Translations under genes and position numbers: made by a program | NCBI RefSeq assembly: GCF_902459565.1 | Contig: NZ_CABPSN010000011.1 | Coordinates: 112,888 to 176,887, forward strand | From: Pandoraea aquatica | Lineage (GTDB): Bacteria; Pseudomonadota; Gammaproteobacteria; Burkholderiales; Burkholderiaceae | Direction: 5' to 3' | Length of the DNA: 64,000 nucleotides | In this document: piece after piece, positions 46,493-59,600 of the stretch | Numbering within the stretch: the stretch's first letter is position 1 | Layout: each line of letters begins with the position of its first letter | The notes under the pieces: generated by a model | The model's input: only the letters and a program-made list of their open reading frames with translations | Told to the model about the DNA's origin: nothing | The model's database searches: none

Positions 46493-46567
46493 ATTCCGAA
46501 GATGCGGGCCTACGAGCCGTCAGGCAACTGGCTCGCAGCGCTCGTCAACGTTGTGGGAGAGGTATCG

Positions 46568-47488
46568 ATGAAAGCGAAGTTCAGCCGTATGTGGATGGCT
46601 GCGGGGGTATGCGCAGCGTTGGGTGGGGTGACGTTACCGGCCATGGCGGCGAAGTCTGCGGCCGCGCCGTCGTCAGTGAAGGCGGATGCCAAGGGCGACA
46701 GCAAAGCCGACAACAAGGCGAACGCACAGAAGCCGCTGCCGGCGGACGCCATCGCCAGCGTCAATGGCGTGGCGATCCCGAAGGTGTCCGTCGACGCGAT
46801 GGTCAAGGCGAGCGGCCAGCCCGACAGCCCGCAACTGCGTGAGTTGTTCAAAGGGCAACTGATCGCCAACGAGCTGCTCAAGCAGGCGGCGCAGAAGCAG
46901 CACTACGAAGCGCGTCCCGAAGTGCAGGCGGCCGTCGAAGCGGCGAAGACGATGATCGTCACCCGCGCGTTCATGACCGAGCACCTCAACGCTGCGCCGG
47001 TCAGCGACGCCGACGTCAAAGCGAAGTACGACGCGGTCGTCGCCACGCTGGGCGAGAACGAGTACCACGCGAGTGTGATCGCCGTGCGCGACGCCGTCAC
47101 CGCACAAACCGTGCTCGATCAACTGAAGAAGGGCGGCGATTTCGCGGCATTGGCGCGTCGGTACAGCCAGGGGCCGAACGCTGCGCAAGGCGGTCAGTTG
47201 AACTGGGTGTCGTTCAAGACGCCGATCACGGCAGGCAACACGCAGAACTGGCCGCAGCCGATTGCCGAAGCGCTGGTGAAGCTGCCCAAGGGCGGCGTGT
47301 CGAGCGAGCCGTTGCAGATCGGCGAGCAACTGTGGATCTTGCGCGTCGACGACAAGCGCGCCACGCAGATTCCGAAGTTCGAAGAGAGCGCGCCGCTGCT
47401 GCGCAAGCAACTCGAACAGGTGGCGATGGAAAAGGCCACGGCGCAAATGATCGGCGATCTCGTCAAGAGCGCACGCATCCAGCAGTAA
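46568..47488 (+). CDS. Par27-like periplasmic parvulin peptidyl-prolyl isomerase
   Basis: A 306-residue parvulin-type isomerase/chaperone. The signal peptide ends PAMAAK. A Lys/Ala-rich linker and an N-terminal SurA-like helical region follow. The rotamase domain (about 170-280) includes YHASVIAVRD, GGDFAALARRYSQGPNAAQG and LWILRVDDKRATQIP. In Bordetella the related parvulin Par27 assists secretion of filamentous haemagglutinin, so a chaperone for the TpsA proteins is the likely role. I used the ATG at 46568 (MKAKFSR) because it gives a clean signal peptide. Confidence 0.87.
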   Translation: MKAKFSRMWMAAGVCAALGGVTLPAMAAKSAAAPSSVKADAKGDSKADNKANAQKPLPADAIASVNGVAIPKVSVDAMVKASGQPDSPQLRELFKGQLIANELLKQAAQKQHYEARPEVQAAVEAAKTMIVTRAFMTEHLNAAPVSDADVKAKYDAVVATLGENEYHASVIAVRDAVTAQTVLDQLKKGGDFAALARRYSQGPNAAQGGQLNWVSFKTPITAGNTQNWPQPIAEALVKLPKGGVSSEPLQIGEQLWILRVDDKRATQIPKFEESAPLLRKQLEQVAMEKATAQMIGDLVKSARIQQ

Positions 47489-47501
47489 TCCGGAAGTCAT
47501 T

Positions 47502-47540
47502 GAGCGATGCCGGGTGTGATTGAGACGCCCGGCATTGCTC
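47502..47540 (+). repeat. Strong stem-loop between the parvulin gene and cdiA
   Basis: A 13-base stem GAGCGATGCCGGG / CCCGGCATTGCTC, with a single G-T wobble and a 13-base loop, begins 13 bases after the parvulin stop. No T tract follows. It may stabilise the upstream mRNA, cause Rho-linked attenuation or set the ratio of chaperone to the very long cdiA transcript. Confidence 0.6.
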
Positions 47541-47566
47541 GACATCGTCGCCTTCCGACGATTCGC

Positions 47567-47608
47567 AGTCAGTACTCAGAAGTCAGTACTCAGAAGTCCG
47601 CAGTCCGC
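47567..47608 (+). repeat. Tandem repeats in the cdiA leader
   Basis: AGTCAGTACTCAGA occurs twice head to tail (47567-47580, 47581-47594), immediately followed by AGTCCGC twice (47595-47608). Such repeats upstream of a surface-exoprotein gene could vary in copy number by slippage. A perfect hairpin CGCCGCA / TGCGGCG (47621-47639) follows. Confidence 0.75.
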
Positions 47609-47678
47609 AGGTCATCGAGTCGCCGCAGGGGGTGCGGCGGTCTCGCGCTACGCACGTCAAAAACGAACAGGTCACGCC

Positions 47679-50600
47679 ATGAACGCATCTTCGCGAGGAT
47701 TCACCGAAGTTGGGGAAAACGCACGTCAGTCGATGGATATCGACGACGAGGCGATGGATTTCCACTTCCCGGAGAAGCCCGCGATTCGTCTGTGGCAGCG
47801 TGCCATCGCCGCTTGCGTTGCGCTGACACTGCTCGTCAGCCCGATCTCGGTGACGTTCGAACTGAGTCAGTCGGCCGCACGCGAGTTGGCTACCAACGCG
47901 ACTGGAAAAGCAGGCTTCGACGAGACCGCCCTGACGGTCCTGCGCTCGCTCGCGTCGTTGCGTGTGCACGTCGGCATGCAGACAGCATCCGCCGCGCCGA
48001 TCACCGACCCGACCGCGCCGGTCGTCTTCGCACCGAAGATCACCACGAGCGGCAACGGCGTGCCCGTCGTCAACATCACAGCACCCAATGCAGCGGGCAT
48101 CTCGCTCAATCAGTACCAGAGCTTTAACGTCGACGCTGCCGGTCTGATTCTCAACAACAGTCTGCTCAACGGCACGTCGCTCAACGGCGGAGCGATTGCC
48201 GCCAACCCGAATCTGGCGGGCCGCACCGCGAGTACCATCGTCAATCAGGTGACGTCGTCCGGCGGTGCTTACGCGTCGGCGCTCAACGGTCCGCTCGAAG
48301 TCTTCGGCGCACCGGCCACGGTGATCATTGCGAACCCGAACGGCATCTCCGTGCGTGGTGCGGGCTTCACCAACACCATCGGCGTGACGCTGACGACCGG
48401 CACGCCGCAGTTCCTCTCCGGGCCGGGCGGCACGCCCACCGATTTCGCGAACGCCAACGCGCTCGGCTACAACGTCAATAGCGGCCACATCCAGCTGGAA
48501 GGGAATACCGGGATGAACGGTCCCGGTAGCGGCATCGAAGGTACCGTCGGCGCGATCGATCTCATCGGCCAGACGGTCGGTATCAACGCGCCGCTGTACG
48601 CGGGCACGCGCATTAACGTCATCACTGGCAATCAGCAGGTCTTGACGGGGGCCGTGGACGGCACTGGCACGCGCTACATCACGTCGGCCAACGGGGCGGC
48701 CAATACAGCGCAAGCCATCCAGAGCGCGACGGGCAACGCACAGGCGTTTGCCATCGACGCGACGCGCTTCGGCGCAATGACTGCCGGACAGATTCAGGTC
48801 ATCGGCACAACAGCTGGCCTCGGCGTGCGCATGGCGGGCGATCTCGCATCGACGACCGGCGACCTCACGCTTTCGTCGGGCGGCGATCTCACCGTTGCCA
48901 ATCACGCAGCTCAGCAACAGGTGCAGATGACGAGCGGGGGCAACGTCGCGCTCAGCGGCACAGGCCTCGGCGAGACCGGCTATCGATTGACGGCGACCGG
49001 CGATGTGACGTCGGCCGGATCGCTGCAATCGGGCAAGGCGATGGACGTGCAGGCGGGCGGCAATCTCACGCTCGCGAACCTTCAGTCGAACGGCGACACT
49101 GCGTTGAGTGCAACGAAGGCGTTGGCGCTGAAGGAAGCGCAGATCGGCGGCAATCTGTCGCTCGCGACGCAAGACAGCGCGCTGGGTGACATCCGTCTGA
49201 CGGGGCCGGTGACGGTGGGCGGTACCCTCGTTGCAAACGCCGCACGCAGTCTCGTCGTGACGGACAGCACGGGAGCCAACGGCAACGTGTCCATCGTCAC
49301 CGGCGGCGATTTCCAGATTGCGCAAGGCGCGCGTCTGACGGGCCACAGCGCGATATCGACGCAATCGGGCGGCGACGCGCGCATCGACGGCACGCTGGCA
49401 TCCGGCGCGCAACTCGACATGACGTCGAATCGCCGCGTCGACGTGCAGGGCGACGTGGCGTCGAGCGGCACCGCACGCCTGAGCGCAGGCGAGACGCTCA
49501 ACGTCGACGGCACATTGCTCGGCCAAGCCGATGCGACGCTGCGCGCAGGCAGCGATATCACAGGCAAAGGCAAGTTCGCTTTCGGTACCGATGCCACATT
49601 GCGCGCCGGGCGCGACATCTCGCTAACCGGGGCGCTGCTCGCGGGCGGACTGGACGTCGAAGCAGCGAACGGCCTCTCGCTAGCCGATGTACAAAGCACG
49701 GGCGTCGCCGCGTTGCGCGCGTTGGGCAGTGCAGGTGGCGGCGACATCGCTCTGCAAGGCAAGGTCTCGTTCTATGGCGCGGCGGCGCTGACGGCAGCGC
49801 GCGACATTCTCGTGAACGGCACGACGGCCGGTGCAGATGCCGTGACACTGAACGCCTCACGCGACGTCAACGTCGCAGGCTCGCTTCAGACGGCGGGCAC
49901 CGCGAATCCGCTGACGATCACTGCGGGTAATGCCATCACGGTCCCCGGGACGATTCAGGCGAGCGCAGACCTCAAGGCGACAGCCGCTACGACGCTCGAC
50001 GTGGCAGGCAGTGCGACCGCAGCGGGCGACGTCGCTCTGCAATCCGGCGGCGACATGCGCGTGGCAGGTAACGTCTCCGGTCAACGTACCGGCAAGCTCG
50101 ACGCCGGTGGCAATCTCGACATCGGCGGCGGCGCGCATTTCCTCGGTGACACCTGGCTGACATCCGGTGCGAACGCCACGCTGGGCGGCAAGTTGCAGAC
50201 GGCGAACCTCGTCGTCACGAGCCGCAACGCCGTCACGCTGGGCGATGTCCAGACCAGCGGCACGCTCGACGTGCTAGCGCGCGGTCTCGACGGTAGCGGC
50301 GACATTCGCGTGGCCGGACCGTTGGCGTCCTTCGGCGTGGCGACGTTGACTGCTGCGCGCGATTTCGTCATTGCCAGCACCGGCACGATTGCTGCGAACG
50401 ACAAGCTCATCGTCACGGCGCAGCGCGATGCACAACTCGACGGCGGTGTGACGGCAGTCGGCGACGTGGCGATCACCGCGACGTCCGGCAATCTGAGCAC
50501 GACGGCGAACCTGAGCACGAATAGTCAGCTCGCATTGACCGCCGGGCAATCGGTGACGCTCGGCGCACCGCAGACGAGCGCCATCGGCAACGCCACGGTC

Positions 50601-53600
50601 ACCGCAGGACAGGACATCGTGCTGAACGGCGCGCTGGTCGGGCTCGCGGGTGTTCTGCAAGCCGGGCGCGATCTCGTCGGCGCAGGGGCGTCGGCGTTCA
50701 CCAACACGGCGACGCTCGGCGCGAACCGCAACGTCAATCTGTCCGGCGTTCTGCAGGGCAATGGCGTGAGCGTGACGGCGGGCAACAACGCGACTGTTTC
50801 CAGCGTCACGTCCAACGGTCTGTTCTCGGTGTCGGCCAACGGCAATGCAGGGGGCGGCGACGTTGTCGTCAATGGCGAGTCGAGCGTGGTCGGTGCAGTC
50901 AATCTGAAGGGCGCGCGCGACGTCACTGTCGCGGGCACTTTGCAGACAGGCGAAGACGCGACGCTCATCGGCGCACGCGACGTCAACATCACGGGCACGA
51001 TCAAGACCGCGAAAGACGCAACGCTGACGGCGACGCAGGGCAATGTCAACGTCGACGCGCAGGGCAAGCTCGGCGTCAACGGGCAGTTGACCGCGTCGGC
51101 AGGGACGGACGTCGTCATGGGCGGCCAGACGGCCGTCGCAGGCAACACGACGCTGACCTCCGGGCGCGACACGGTCATCCAGGGCGCGTCGAACGGTCAG
51201 GGCACCGGACGCATCGATGCGGGCCGGGACGTCAGTGGCGCAGGCACGGCCTCGTTCACGGGGACGCTCGACGTGAGCGCAGCGCGCGACGTCGACCAGA
51301 GCGGCTTGTTGCAAGGCGGTGGTCTGACGGTCGTCGCAGGTAACAGCGTGACCGTTAAAAACGCGCAGTCGACCGGCGCATTGACGCTGACCGCCAAGGG
51401 CCTCGCGGGCGGTGGTGACGTCGTCGTCAATGGCGAATCCGGCGCACCGGGCACCGTGTCGTTGCAGGCTGCGCGTGACATCACCGTGGCGGGCACGCTC
51501 GGCGGCGGCGCGGGCACCACGCTCGACGCGCAACGCGACATCGCCGTAAGCGGTGCGATCCAGTCGGTGGGCGACGCTAACCTGACGGCGCGTGGCGGCA
51601 GTATTCGCGCGACGGGCGGTGTGAGTGGCGGGGCCAACCTCATCTTCAACGCAGCGCAAGACGTCGCACTGGGTCAGTCGACGAGCGCGTTGCGCGACGT
51701 CACGATCAACGCCGGACGCGATCTGCAACTCGGCGCGGTGTTGCTCGGCGTGAATGCAAACCTGACGGCGGGTCGCACGTTGTTCGATACCGGCGACGGC
51801 AGCAGCAAGGCTGTCTTCACGGGTAACGCCACACTCGCATCGGCAGGCGACACGCGACTCACGGGCGGCGTGCAGGCGAATGCCATCGACGTGACGGCCG
51901 GAGGCAATGCGACACTAGGCGTCCTCAACTCGGCCACCAGCATCAAGGTCGCAACGACCGGCACGGCGGGCGCGCTGGGCGGTCCGGGCGACATCGTCTT
52001 CAATGGCGCAGTGTCGTCGCCGAATGCATTCTCGGCGACGGCCGCACGTGACATCCTCCTTGCAGGCAGCGTGGCGTGCGGTGCGGCGTGCGAACTGACC
52101 GCACAGCGCAATCTGTCGGTGACGGGCACGGCGCTCACGATGGGCGACCTCTCGCTGATCACGCGCATGGGCGACCTCGCCATCAGCGGTGAGGTGACGA
52201 CTGCGGGTGCGCTGCTGGCGACGAGCGCGGGCAACGCAACGCTTGGCGGCAAGCTGAGCGTGCAGGGCGACTTGCGCGCTACTGCTACCAACGATCTCAC
52301 GCTGACGGGGCAAACCAACGTGCAGGGAATCGGCGCGCTGCGCGCCGGTCGCGACGTTCTCGGGGACGGCACGGCATTGTTCGGTGGCGATGTCACGCTC
52401 GATGCCGGGCGCAACTCGGCGCTGACGGGGGCACTGTCCGGCCAGAACGTCGACGTCCACGCCGCGAACAACGCGGGTCTGCATAACGTGCAGGCGACCA
52501 AGGCACTGACGGTGACGGCGGACGGCGGCGATGTGGCCATCACTGGCGACGCAGTCGCACTCGGTACAGTGACGCTGACCGGCGCACGCGACGTCGCCGT
52601 GACTGGCAAGACGGTCGGTGGCGACACCGTCACGGTGACCGCGGCGACGGGCGACATTCGTCTGCAAGGCGACACGGCTTCCGAACGCAATCTCACGCTG
52701 ACGGCGGCGAACGGTGCAATTACGACGGGCAATGCGGGCGCGCAAGGCGACGTCACCGTCAACGCGGGCAAGTCGCTGACAATGCAAGGCGACACGACGG
52801 CCAACGGTCTGGTGCGTCTGACGTCCGGCGGCGACATGACGCTGGGCAATGTGCGCAGCGTCGTCGCAGACGCGATCGCCGGGCTGCTGACGGCAGGTGA
52901 CAAGCTCAGCGCTACATCGCTCACGTTCGGCAATGGCGGTCTCACTACGGTGTCCGGCGGCGCGACGCAAGTCACGGGAGCTATCGTCGCAGGCGATGCG
53001 CTAACGATGACCACGACAGGCGACCTGTCTGCGGGCGCTATCCAGGCGGGCAAGTCGGCCACGCTCACGGCGGGCGGTGCGGGTGACGTTCGCGTTGCGG
53101 GCGACGTGGGCACAGGCACGCGCCTGACCGTCAATGCAGGACGCGATGTGACGCTTGGTGGCGCAGTGACGGCGGGCGAGGGCGTGACCGTCACGGCCGC
53201 GCGCGACCTGACGGTGACTGGCGCGCTGTCGGCGAATCAGGACATCGCACTGACGGCCACGCAAGGCAACGTCACGCTGACCGGCCCCGTTACCGCGATC
53301 CAGAACTTCACCGCGAAGGCGGGCAGTGCGCTGACGATGGGGGCCGCACAAGTCAACGGTGACACGACACTGACGTCCGGCACGACGATGTCGCTGGGCG
53401 GTCATCTGATCGGCAAGGGCACGGCGACGCTGCAATCCGGTGGCGACCTCACGGGAAGCAATGGGGCGCTGACGTTCGGCAAGGACGTGGCGATCACGTC
53501 CGGCGGCAAGCTGACGCTGGGTGGCGTGGATACCGCGGGCGATGTGAAGGTGACGTCGGCAGGCGACGCGTTGCTTGGCGCGGTGACGTCGATTGGCAAA

Positions 53601-56600
53601 GCGTCGCTTACCAGCACGTCGGGCAGTCTGACGGTGGACAAGGTACTCGTGGGCGGCACGCTCGATATGACCGCGGCGACGAACCTGACGGCATTGCAAG
53701 GCGTGTCGAGCATGGGTGCGATGACGTTGACCGCGCAGAGCGGCAACCTCAGCGTCGCGAACGTCTCCGGCAACGACACGGTTGCACTGCGCGCGGGACA
53801 AACGCTCACGCTCGGTGGCACCAACACCGTCGTCGGCGACATGACACTCAACGGCGGTAACGTCGTCATCAACGGCGCTACGACGGCGTCCAAATCTTTC
53901 ACGGTCACGGCAACCGGTGCGCTCGATGCGAGCGGCGGGCAGCTCTTCGTCACTCAAGACGCGAAGCTGAGCGGCGCACGCATCGACACCGGCGCGATGA
54001 TCGTCGGCGGTGCGCTGGATGTAACGGCAACGCAGTGGATCAAGACACACGGCCTCGCGCTCATCAATGGCGCGACGACCTTCAATGCAGGCGCAGGCAC
54101 GTTCACGAATTCGGCGGGCGCGTCGGTGCTGAGTGCCGGACCGTTGTCGGTGACGGCGGGCGGCATCGTCAACGAGGCGAACGGGCAATTGGCGTCGACG
54201 AAGGCACTGACGCTGACGTCCACCGGCAACATCGTCAACAACGGGTTGATGAACGGCAGCACGACGTCGATCACGGCGGGTGGCGCGCTCACCAACACCG
54301 GGACGGTGCTCGGCGCGAATGGCGTCACGCTCAACGTCGGCGGGCTGAACAACAACGGCGGCATGATCCTCGCGGGCGACGTGACGGGCGCGACACCGGC
54401 GAGCGCGGATCTTGCGCTGACGGTCAACGGCGCCGGCACGGTCACGACGGCGGGCGGCGAGCTGGCCGCGACGCGCAACCTCGCGGCGTCGATGGGCGCG
54501 GCGACGTTCGACGTGACGGGCGGTGCGTTGCAGGCTGGCGGCACGATGTCGATTACGGCCAACGTCATCAACAACACCGGGTCGCTGCAACTCGGCGGCG
54601 CGAACACCGTGCTGACCGGGCTGGCGTCGTTCCTGAACAGCGGCACGATCCAGAGCAACGGCGCGCTGACGCTCGCGAGTAACGGCTGGTTCACGAACAG
54701 CGGCAGCGTGGTGGGCGGCAGCGATGTGACGATCAACGCGGCGACCATCAACGGTGTGGGCGCGACGATTCACGCCGACCGCGATCTGTCGCTGACCCGC
54801 GACGTCATCAACAGCGGCCTCATCGAAGCGAACCGCAACCTGAGCGCGACGGGCGGCAACTTCACGAACGCCGGTGCGAAGACGCAAGCGGCCGGTGACA
54901 TCACCTTCTCGCTGCCGGGCACGCTGAACAACATCGGCGGCACGATCATCGCAGGGAACAACCTGACGGTGAATGCGGGGGCGGTGATTAATGATCAGGC
55001 GGCGGGTTCGGGCGCGGTGACGACTACGACGACCGTCGTCGATCCGAGTCTGATCTGGAGCGCGATTATCGGAACCCGTGGTTCGAAACTCAGCCTTGGT
55101 GCTGGTGGCGGCGAAGGCGACATGAACGTGCGGTGGCTCGATGTGACGGCCGCTGCAACGCTCGGAGATTTGCTGTCGCCGACGGGCGTGACGCTGGAAG
55201 GTAAGCCGGACGGCATCAATCCGTGGACGGGAGACCGCTGCAACGGCGGGCTCGCTCCGCTGTCATGTAATGCAGGCACTGCTGCGCCGACGACCGGTTC
55301 CGGAACGTTCTACATGAACAAGTTCCGGGGAAGTCGCATGGTCGGCGATAACCCGGTCGATTACGACTATTGGCAGGCGAGTGCGTCGCCCATGCCGAAT
55401 GCGCTGACCTCTGTGGCGATCAACTTGCCTACGGTCAATCAGACGTCCACCGTGACGCAAATGGGTGCGAACGGCGTCATGATTGCGGGTGGCGACATTT
55501 CAGTCACGACGTCCAGCCTGTCGAATCGGGGTGGGCAGATTGCTGCGGGACGCAATCTGACGCTCAACGTCGGTTCAATGGCCAACGGCGCGGTCTCGCC
55601 CACAACCACCAGTGCTGTCGTGAACGCGGTCGATCAAGGACAGTACTCGGCATTCCTCGCTCAGCTCGCATCGCTGGGTGCCATCGAGGTTCCTACATAT
55701 CAAAACGAGAACTTGTCTGATGCGCAGCTCGCGCACCAGACGGTGTCGTTCAACATTGCGACGGGTTCGGCGGCACCCACGTCGACATCAACGATTGGCT
55801 GGTCGTCGTCGCTCGGCCTGATCACCGCAGCGAACACGATCAATCTGTACGGCGGCAATCTCGTCAACGAGGGCATGATCTATGCCCAGAACAACGTCAA
55901 CATCTTCGCTTCGAGCGTCACGAACCAGGGCGGTAATACCCAGCAATTCACATCGCAGGCAGGATGTGCGGCGGGCACGAGCAACGCTGCCTGCTACCGG
56001 GGTAACGACGTTCGCGGGCAAAACCCGAACACCACGTCATTCACCTTCGCGCAGAACAATGCCGCAATCATCGCAGGCAACAACCTCACGATTGCGGCGG
56101 GCACGATCAACAACAAGTACGGCGATCTGATTGCGGGTCACGATCTTGTGATCGGTGGCATTGGCTCGTCGGCGACGGGCACGACGGCGGCCGATTCGCT
56201 GACGAACACCTCGGGCAACATCCTCGCGGGGAACAACCTGACGCTGAACGTCGCGGGCGGTATCACCAACACGTTGCCGCCGCCGGTTCAGGTGCACGAA
56301 AACTACGGCAAGCTCGAAAAGTATTCAGGCTGTATGACGGCGGGTGGCTACAAGGAGAGCTACTGCGAGGCGTACGTCGATCAGCAGTCGGGCAACTCGT
56401 CGATCATCGGTGCGGGGAACAATCTGACGATCAACGCCGGGTCGCTGACGAACGTCGGCAGTCTGATCACCGCGGGGCTTAACGCGACGATCAACGTCAG
56501 TGGCCCGGTGGTCAATAGCGCGCAGACGCTCAATGCCTACTGGCACTCGCACTGGGTGCAAGAGACGGGCATGTTCGAGTCGGACAAGCGTCATGACGTG

Positions 56601-59600
56601 TGGAGCTGCGGCAGCGCAGCGGAATGTACGTCGCTGTATGGCGATGCCTATACAAGCGTAGGCGGCGTGATCAACCCGCCGACACCGGTGGGCAACATCG
56701 CTGCAACGATTCAAGCCCCGAATCTGACGGTGACGTCGGGTGGTCAGATCGTCAACGTGGGTAATGTGGTGGGGCAGTCGGTGTCGCTGACCGGTACGAG
56801 CCTGATCAACGGCATCACGACGGCGAACACGTACACACCGCAAGTCGGCAACGCGCCGCGAGTGATCAGTTTGGCTCCGGCAAACGGCGGCTTGAATCTG
56901 ACGATCCCGGCGAGCTTGGGCGGTGCGGGTTCGTCAATCCTGACGGGAGCTACCGGCCAGCAGAACGGCCCGAGCTATGTCGTCGGTGGATTGGGCGCAA
57001 CGCTCGATCCCATCTCCCCACAAGTGCTGATCTCTAACTTGCCGGCGTCGCTGCAACCGAGCACGACGACGTTCTACTTCTCGCCGCAACAAGAGTCCAT
57101 TCAGCTTCAGCAAGCCGCCCTGATGCAAACGGGCAAGGCAAGCTTCATCAATGGGTTGTCGACGGACAGCACGTCGCAGTTGAGCGTCAACGACCAGCAG
57201 AAGCTGGTGCTGTACGGCAACGCCGTCGAGTACGCGAAGACGAACAACATCCAGTTGGGTCAGGCCCTGACACCAGAGCAGATCGCAGGGTTGTCACAAC
57301 CGATGCTGTGGTACGTCGAGCAGACGGTGCCTGAGCCGGGGTGCACGGCAACGGGCAATGCGAAATGCCCGACCGTGACCGCGCTGATGCCGCAGGTATA
57401 TCTGCCGGAGAACTTCACAGCGCTGTCCGCAGGCGGCCAGATTCTGGCGAGCAATGACCTGTCGCTGAACTTCGGCAGCACGGCGACGGGCGGCAGCATC
57501 CTCAACACAGGCTCGATCACCTCAGGCGGGACGCTGACGGTGAACACCGGCACGCTGACGAACCGCGCGAACGTGGTGGACGTCGGTGAAATCTGGAGCT
57601 ACATCAAGGACGCGGGTTACCTGAAGACCACCGGCACGATGGTGCAGCCGGGTGGCTTCATGAGCGCAGCAGCGGGCGGATTGACGCTCAACGTCGACCA
57701 GTTCAACCAGATCGGCGGCGCACTCCAACTGCTCGATCCGAACGGTCAGGTGGATCAAGCCGCAACGCAAGCGTTCATCGCAGGCGTCGCGGCGCAACTG
57801 GGCGACAACTTCGTCCAGCAGACGCTGCAAAACGACTTGCACACGGATTTCGTGAAGCAGGGCGGGAATTTCGGGATTCAGCAGGTTGGGATGATCATGG
57901 CGGCGGCCATGACAGGCGCAGCCCTCGGCCCGCTGTTCTCGGGAATGATCGCCGCCCAACTCGGCACAACGGCTGCGACATTCGTGGCGGGTGGGCTGGG
58001 CAACGTGATGGCAAGCGCAGCACTCACCGCCATGACGAGTTCAACCCTCACGCAGGTGATGTTCACTGGCTCGTTGGACTTCGGCTCGGTACTGAAAACG
58101 GGCTTGTCGGCGGCGATTACCGCCGGGTTGCTGAACGGGATTACGTACTCGAGCGCCGATGGTTTGGGATTCTCGACGACAGCGTCCCCGAACAGCCTGA
58201 GTAGTCTCGCTGGCGTGAAGCCTACTTTCGTGGAAGGTACGGCGAGCCAAGCTGGTACGGCCTCCGCTGGGTTCTCAATTACTCAAGGCCTCGCAATCGC
58301 AGGTCAGTCAGTGATTCAAGCGGGTGTGCAGTCGACGATTCAGGGCGGAAGTTTTCTTGATGCTTTGAAAGCCGCTGGCGTTAGCAACATGAGCGCGGCA
58401 TTGGCGTTCCAGATTGGTGATGCAAAGGGTGATCTCGGCCAAATCTTCGGACAGAACGGCGGCGAGATTGTATCCACAATTGCACACGGTGTTCTGGGCT
58501 GTGCAAGTGCGGCTGCATTGGGCAATGGATGTGGCGGTGGTGCGATTGGAGGTGCGCTTGGTTCCGCACTGAATTCAATATTCGACCCGAGCCAGGTACT
58601 CCCGCCCGAATTGCATGTCGGACTTATGGGTATAGCGGGTGCATTGGTTGCAGGCGCATTGGGGCAGGACGCGAATGCTGCAGCAAATGCGGCACAGAAC
58701 GAGACGCAGAACAACTGGCTTAAACATAAGGCAGAAGGATTTAACAAGCCATCAGAGGCGGATCAACTCAAGGCGGCAGCGTCAGCTTGTAGTGCTAGCG
58801 GAAGTCTCAGCTCTGAGAGTTGCGGAAAGCTCAACGAATTGAGAGCGACTTCTCTAGCTCGTGATCAAGCATTGACGAGTGCCTGTGCCGACGCCAGCTC
58901 GGCAGCGTGCATGCTCGCGGTCGCAGACGCCAAAGCGAATGGCAATATCGTCGTCCGTGCTTCGAATGGTCAGATGTTTGCGGTTGATCCTGCAGACGCG
59001 CAAATCCTTTCCGGAGACGCGAACTCCAAGGCGGCACTGCTGGACAAGCAGTTGGGTAGCCCACTAGGGGCGATTCTCTCAGCCTTAGTCGTTGCGCTGG
59101 GCGGTTCCACAGAGACAGCGTTGGAGTGGGCGCAACTGGGGCAGGCTGTGGAAGGTGTCGGGGGTGGTCTCACGTCATTTGGTACCCCGACGACTGCTTC
59201 ACCTGCGCCGGTGAGGACTGGAAATTTCACAAACAACTCTCTCGGGAGGACGCTTGGCAGCTATGATGCTGTGAATCCGGGGCCGTTGGCAGATTCGCTG
59301 GCCGAGTCGTTCGCTGGGGGGAGGTACACCGTAATCAAATTGCAACAAGATACGGTTCTTTATCGTGCAGGCACTGCGCAAGTTCCATTAGGGCAATTCT
59401 TTGTTGAGAAGCCTCCACAAGGCGTCCTCCAAAGCCGCATTGATAGCGCGGTGCTTCCAGTTTGGCCAGGTGGCGCGAAGTCCCCAATTGATTCAGCGTT
59501 TGCGGTGAGAATACCTGCGGGTACCACTGTGTATGTTGGGAACGCCGGATCACAGGGTGGCATTTATGTCGGCGGGACGCAACAAATCGTCGTTGTGAAG

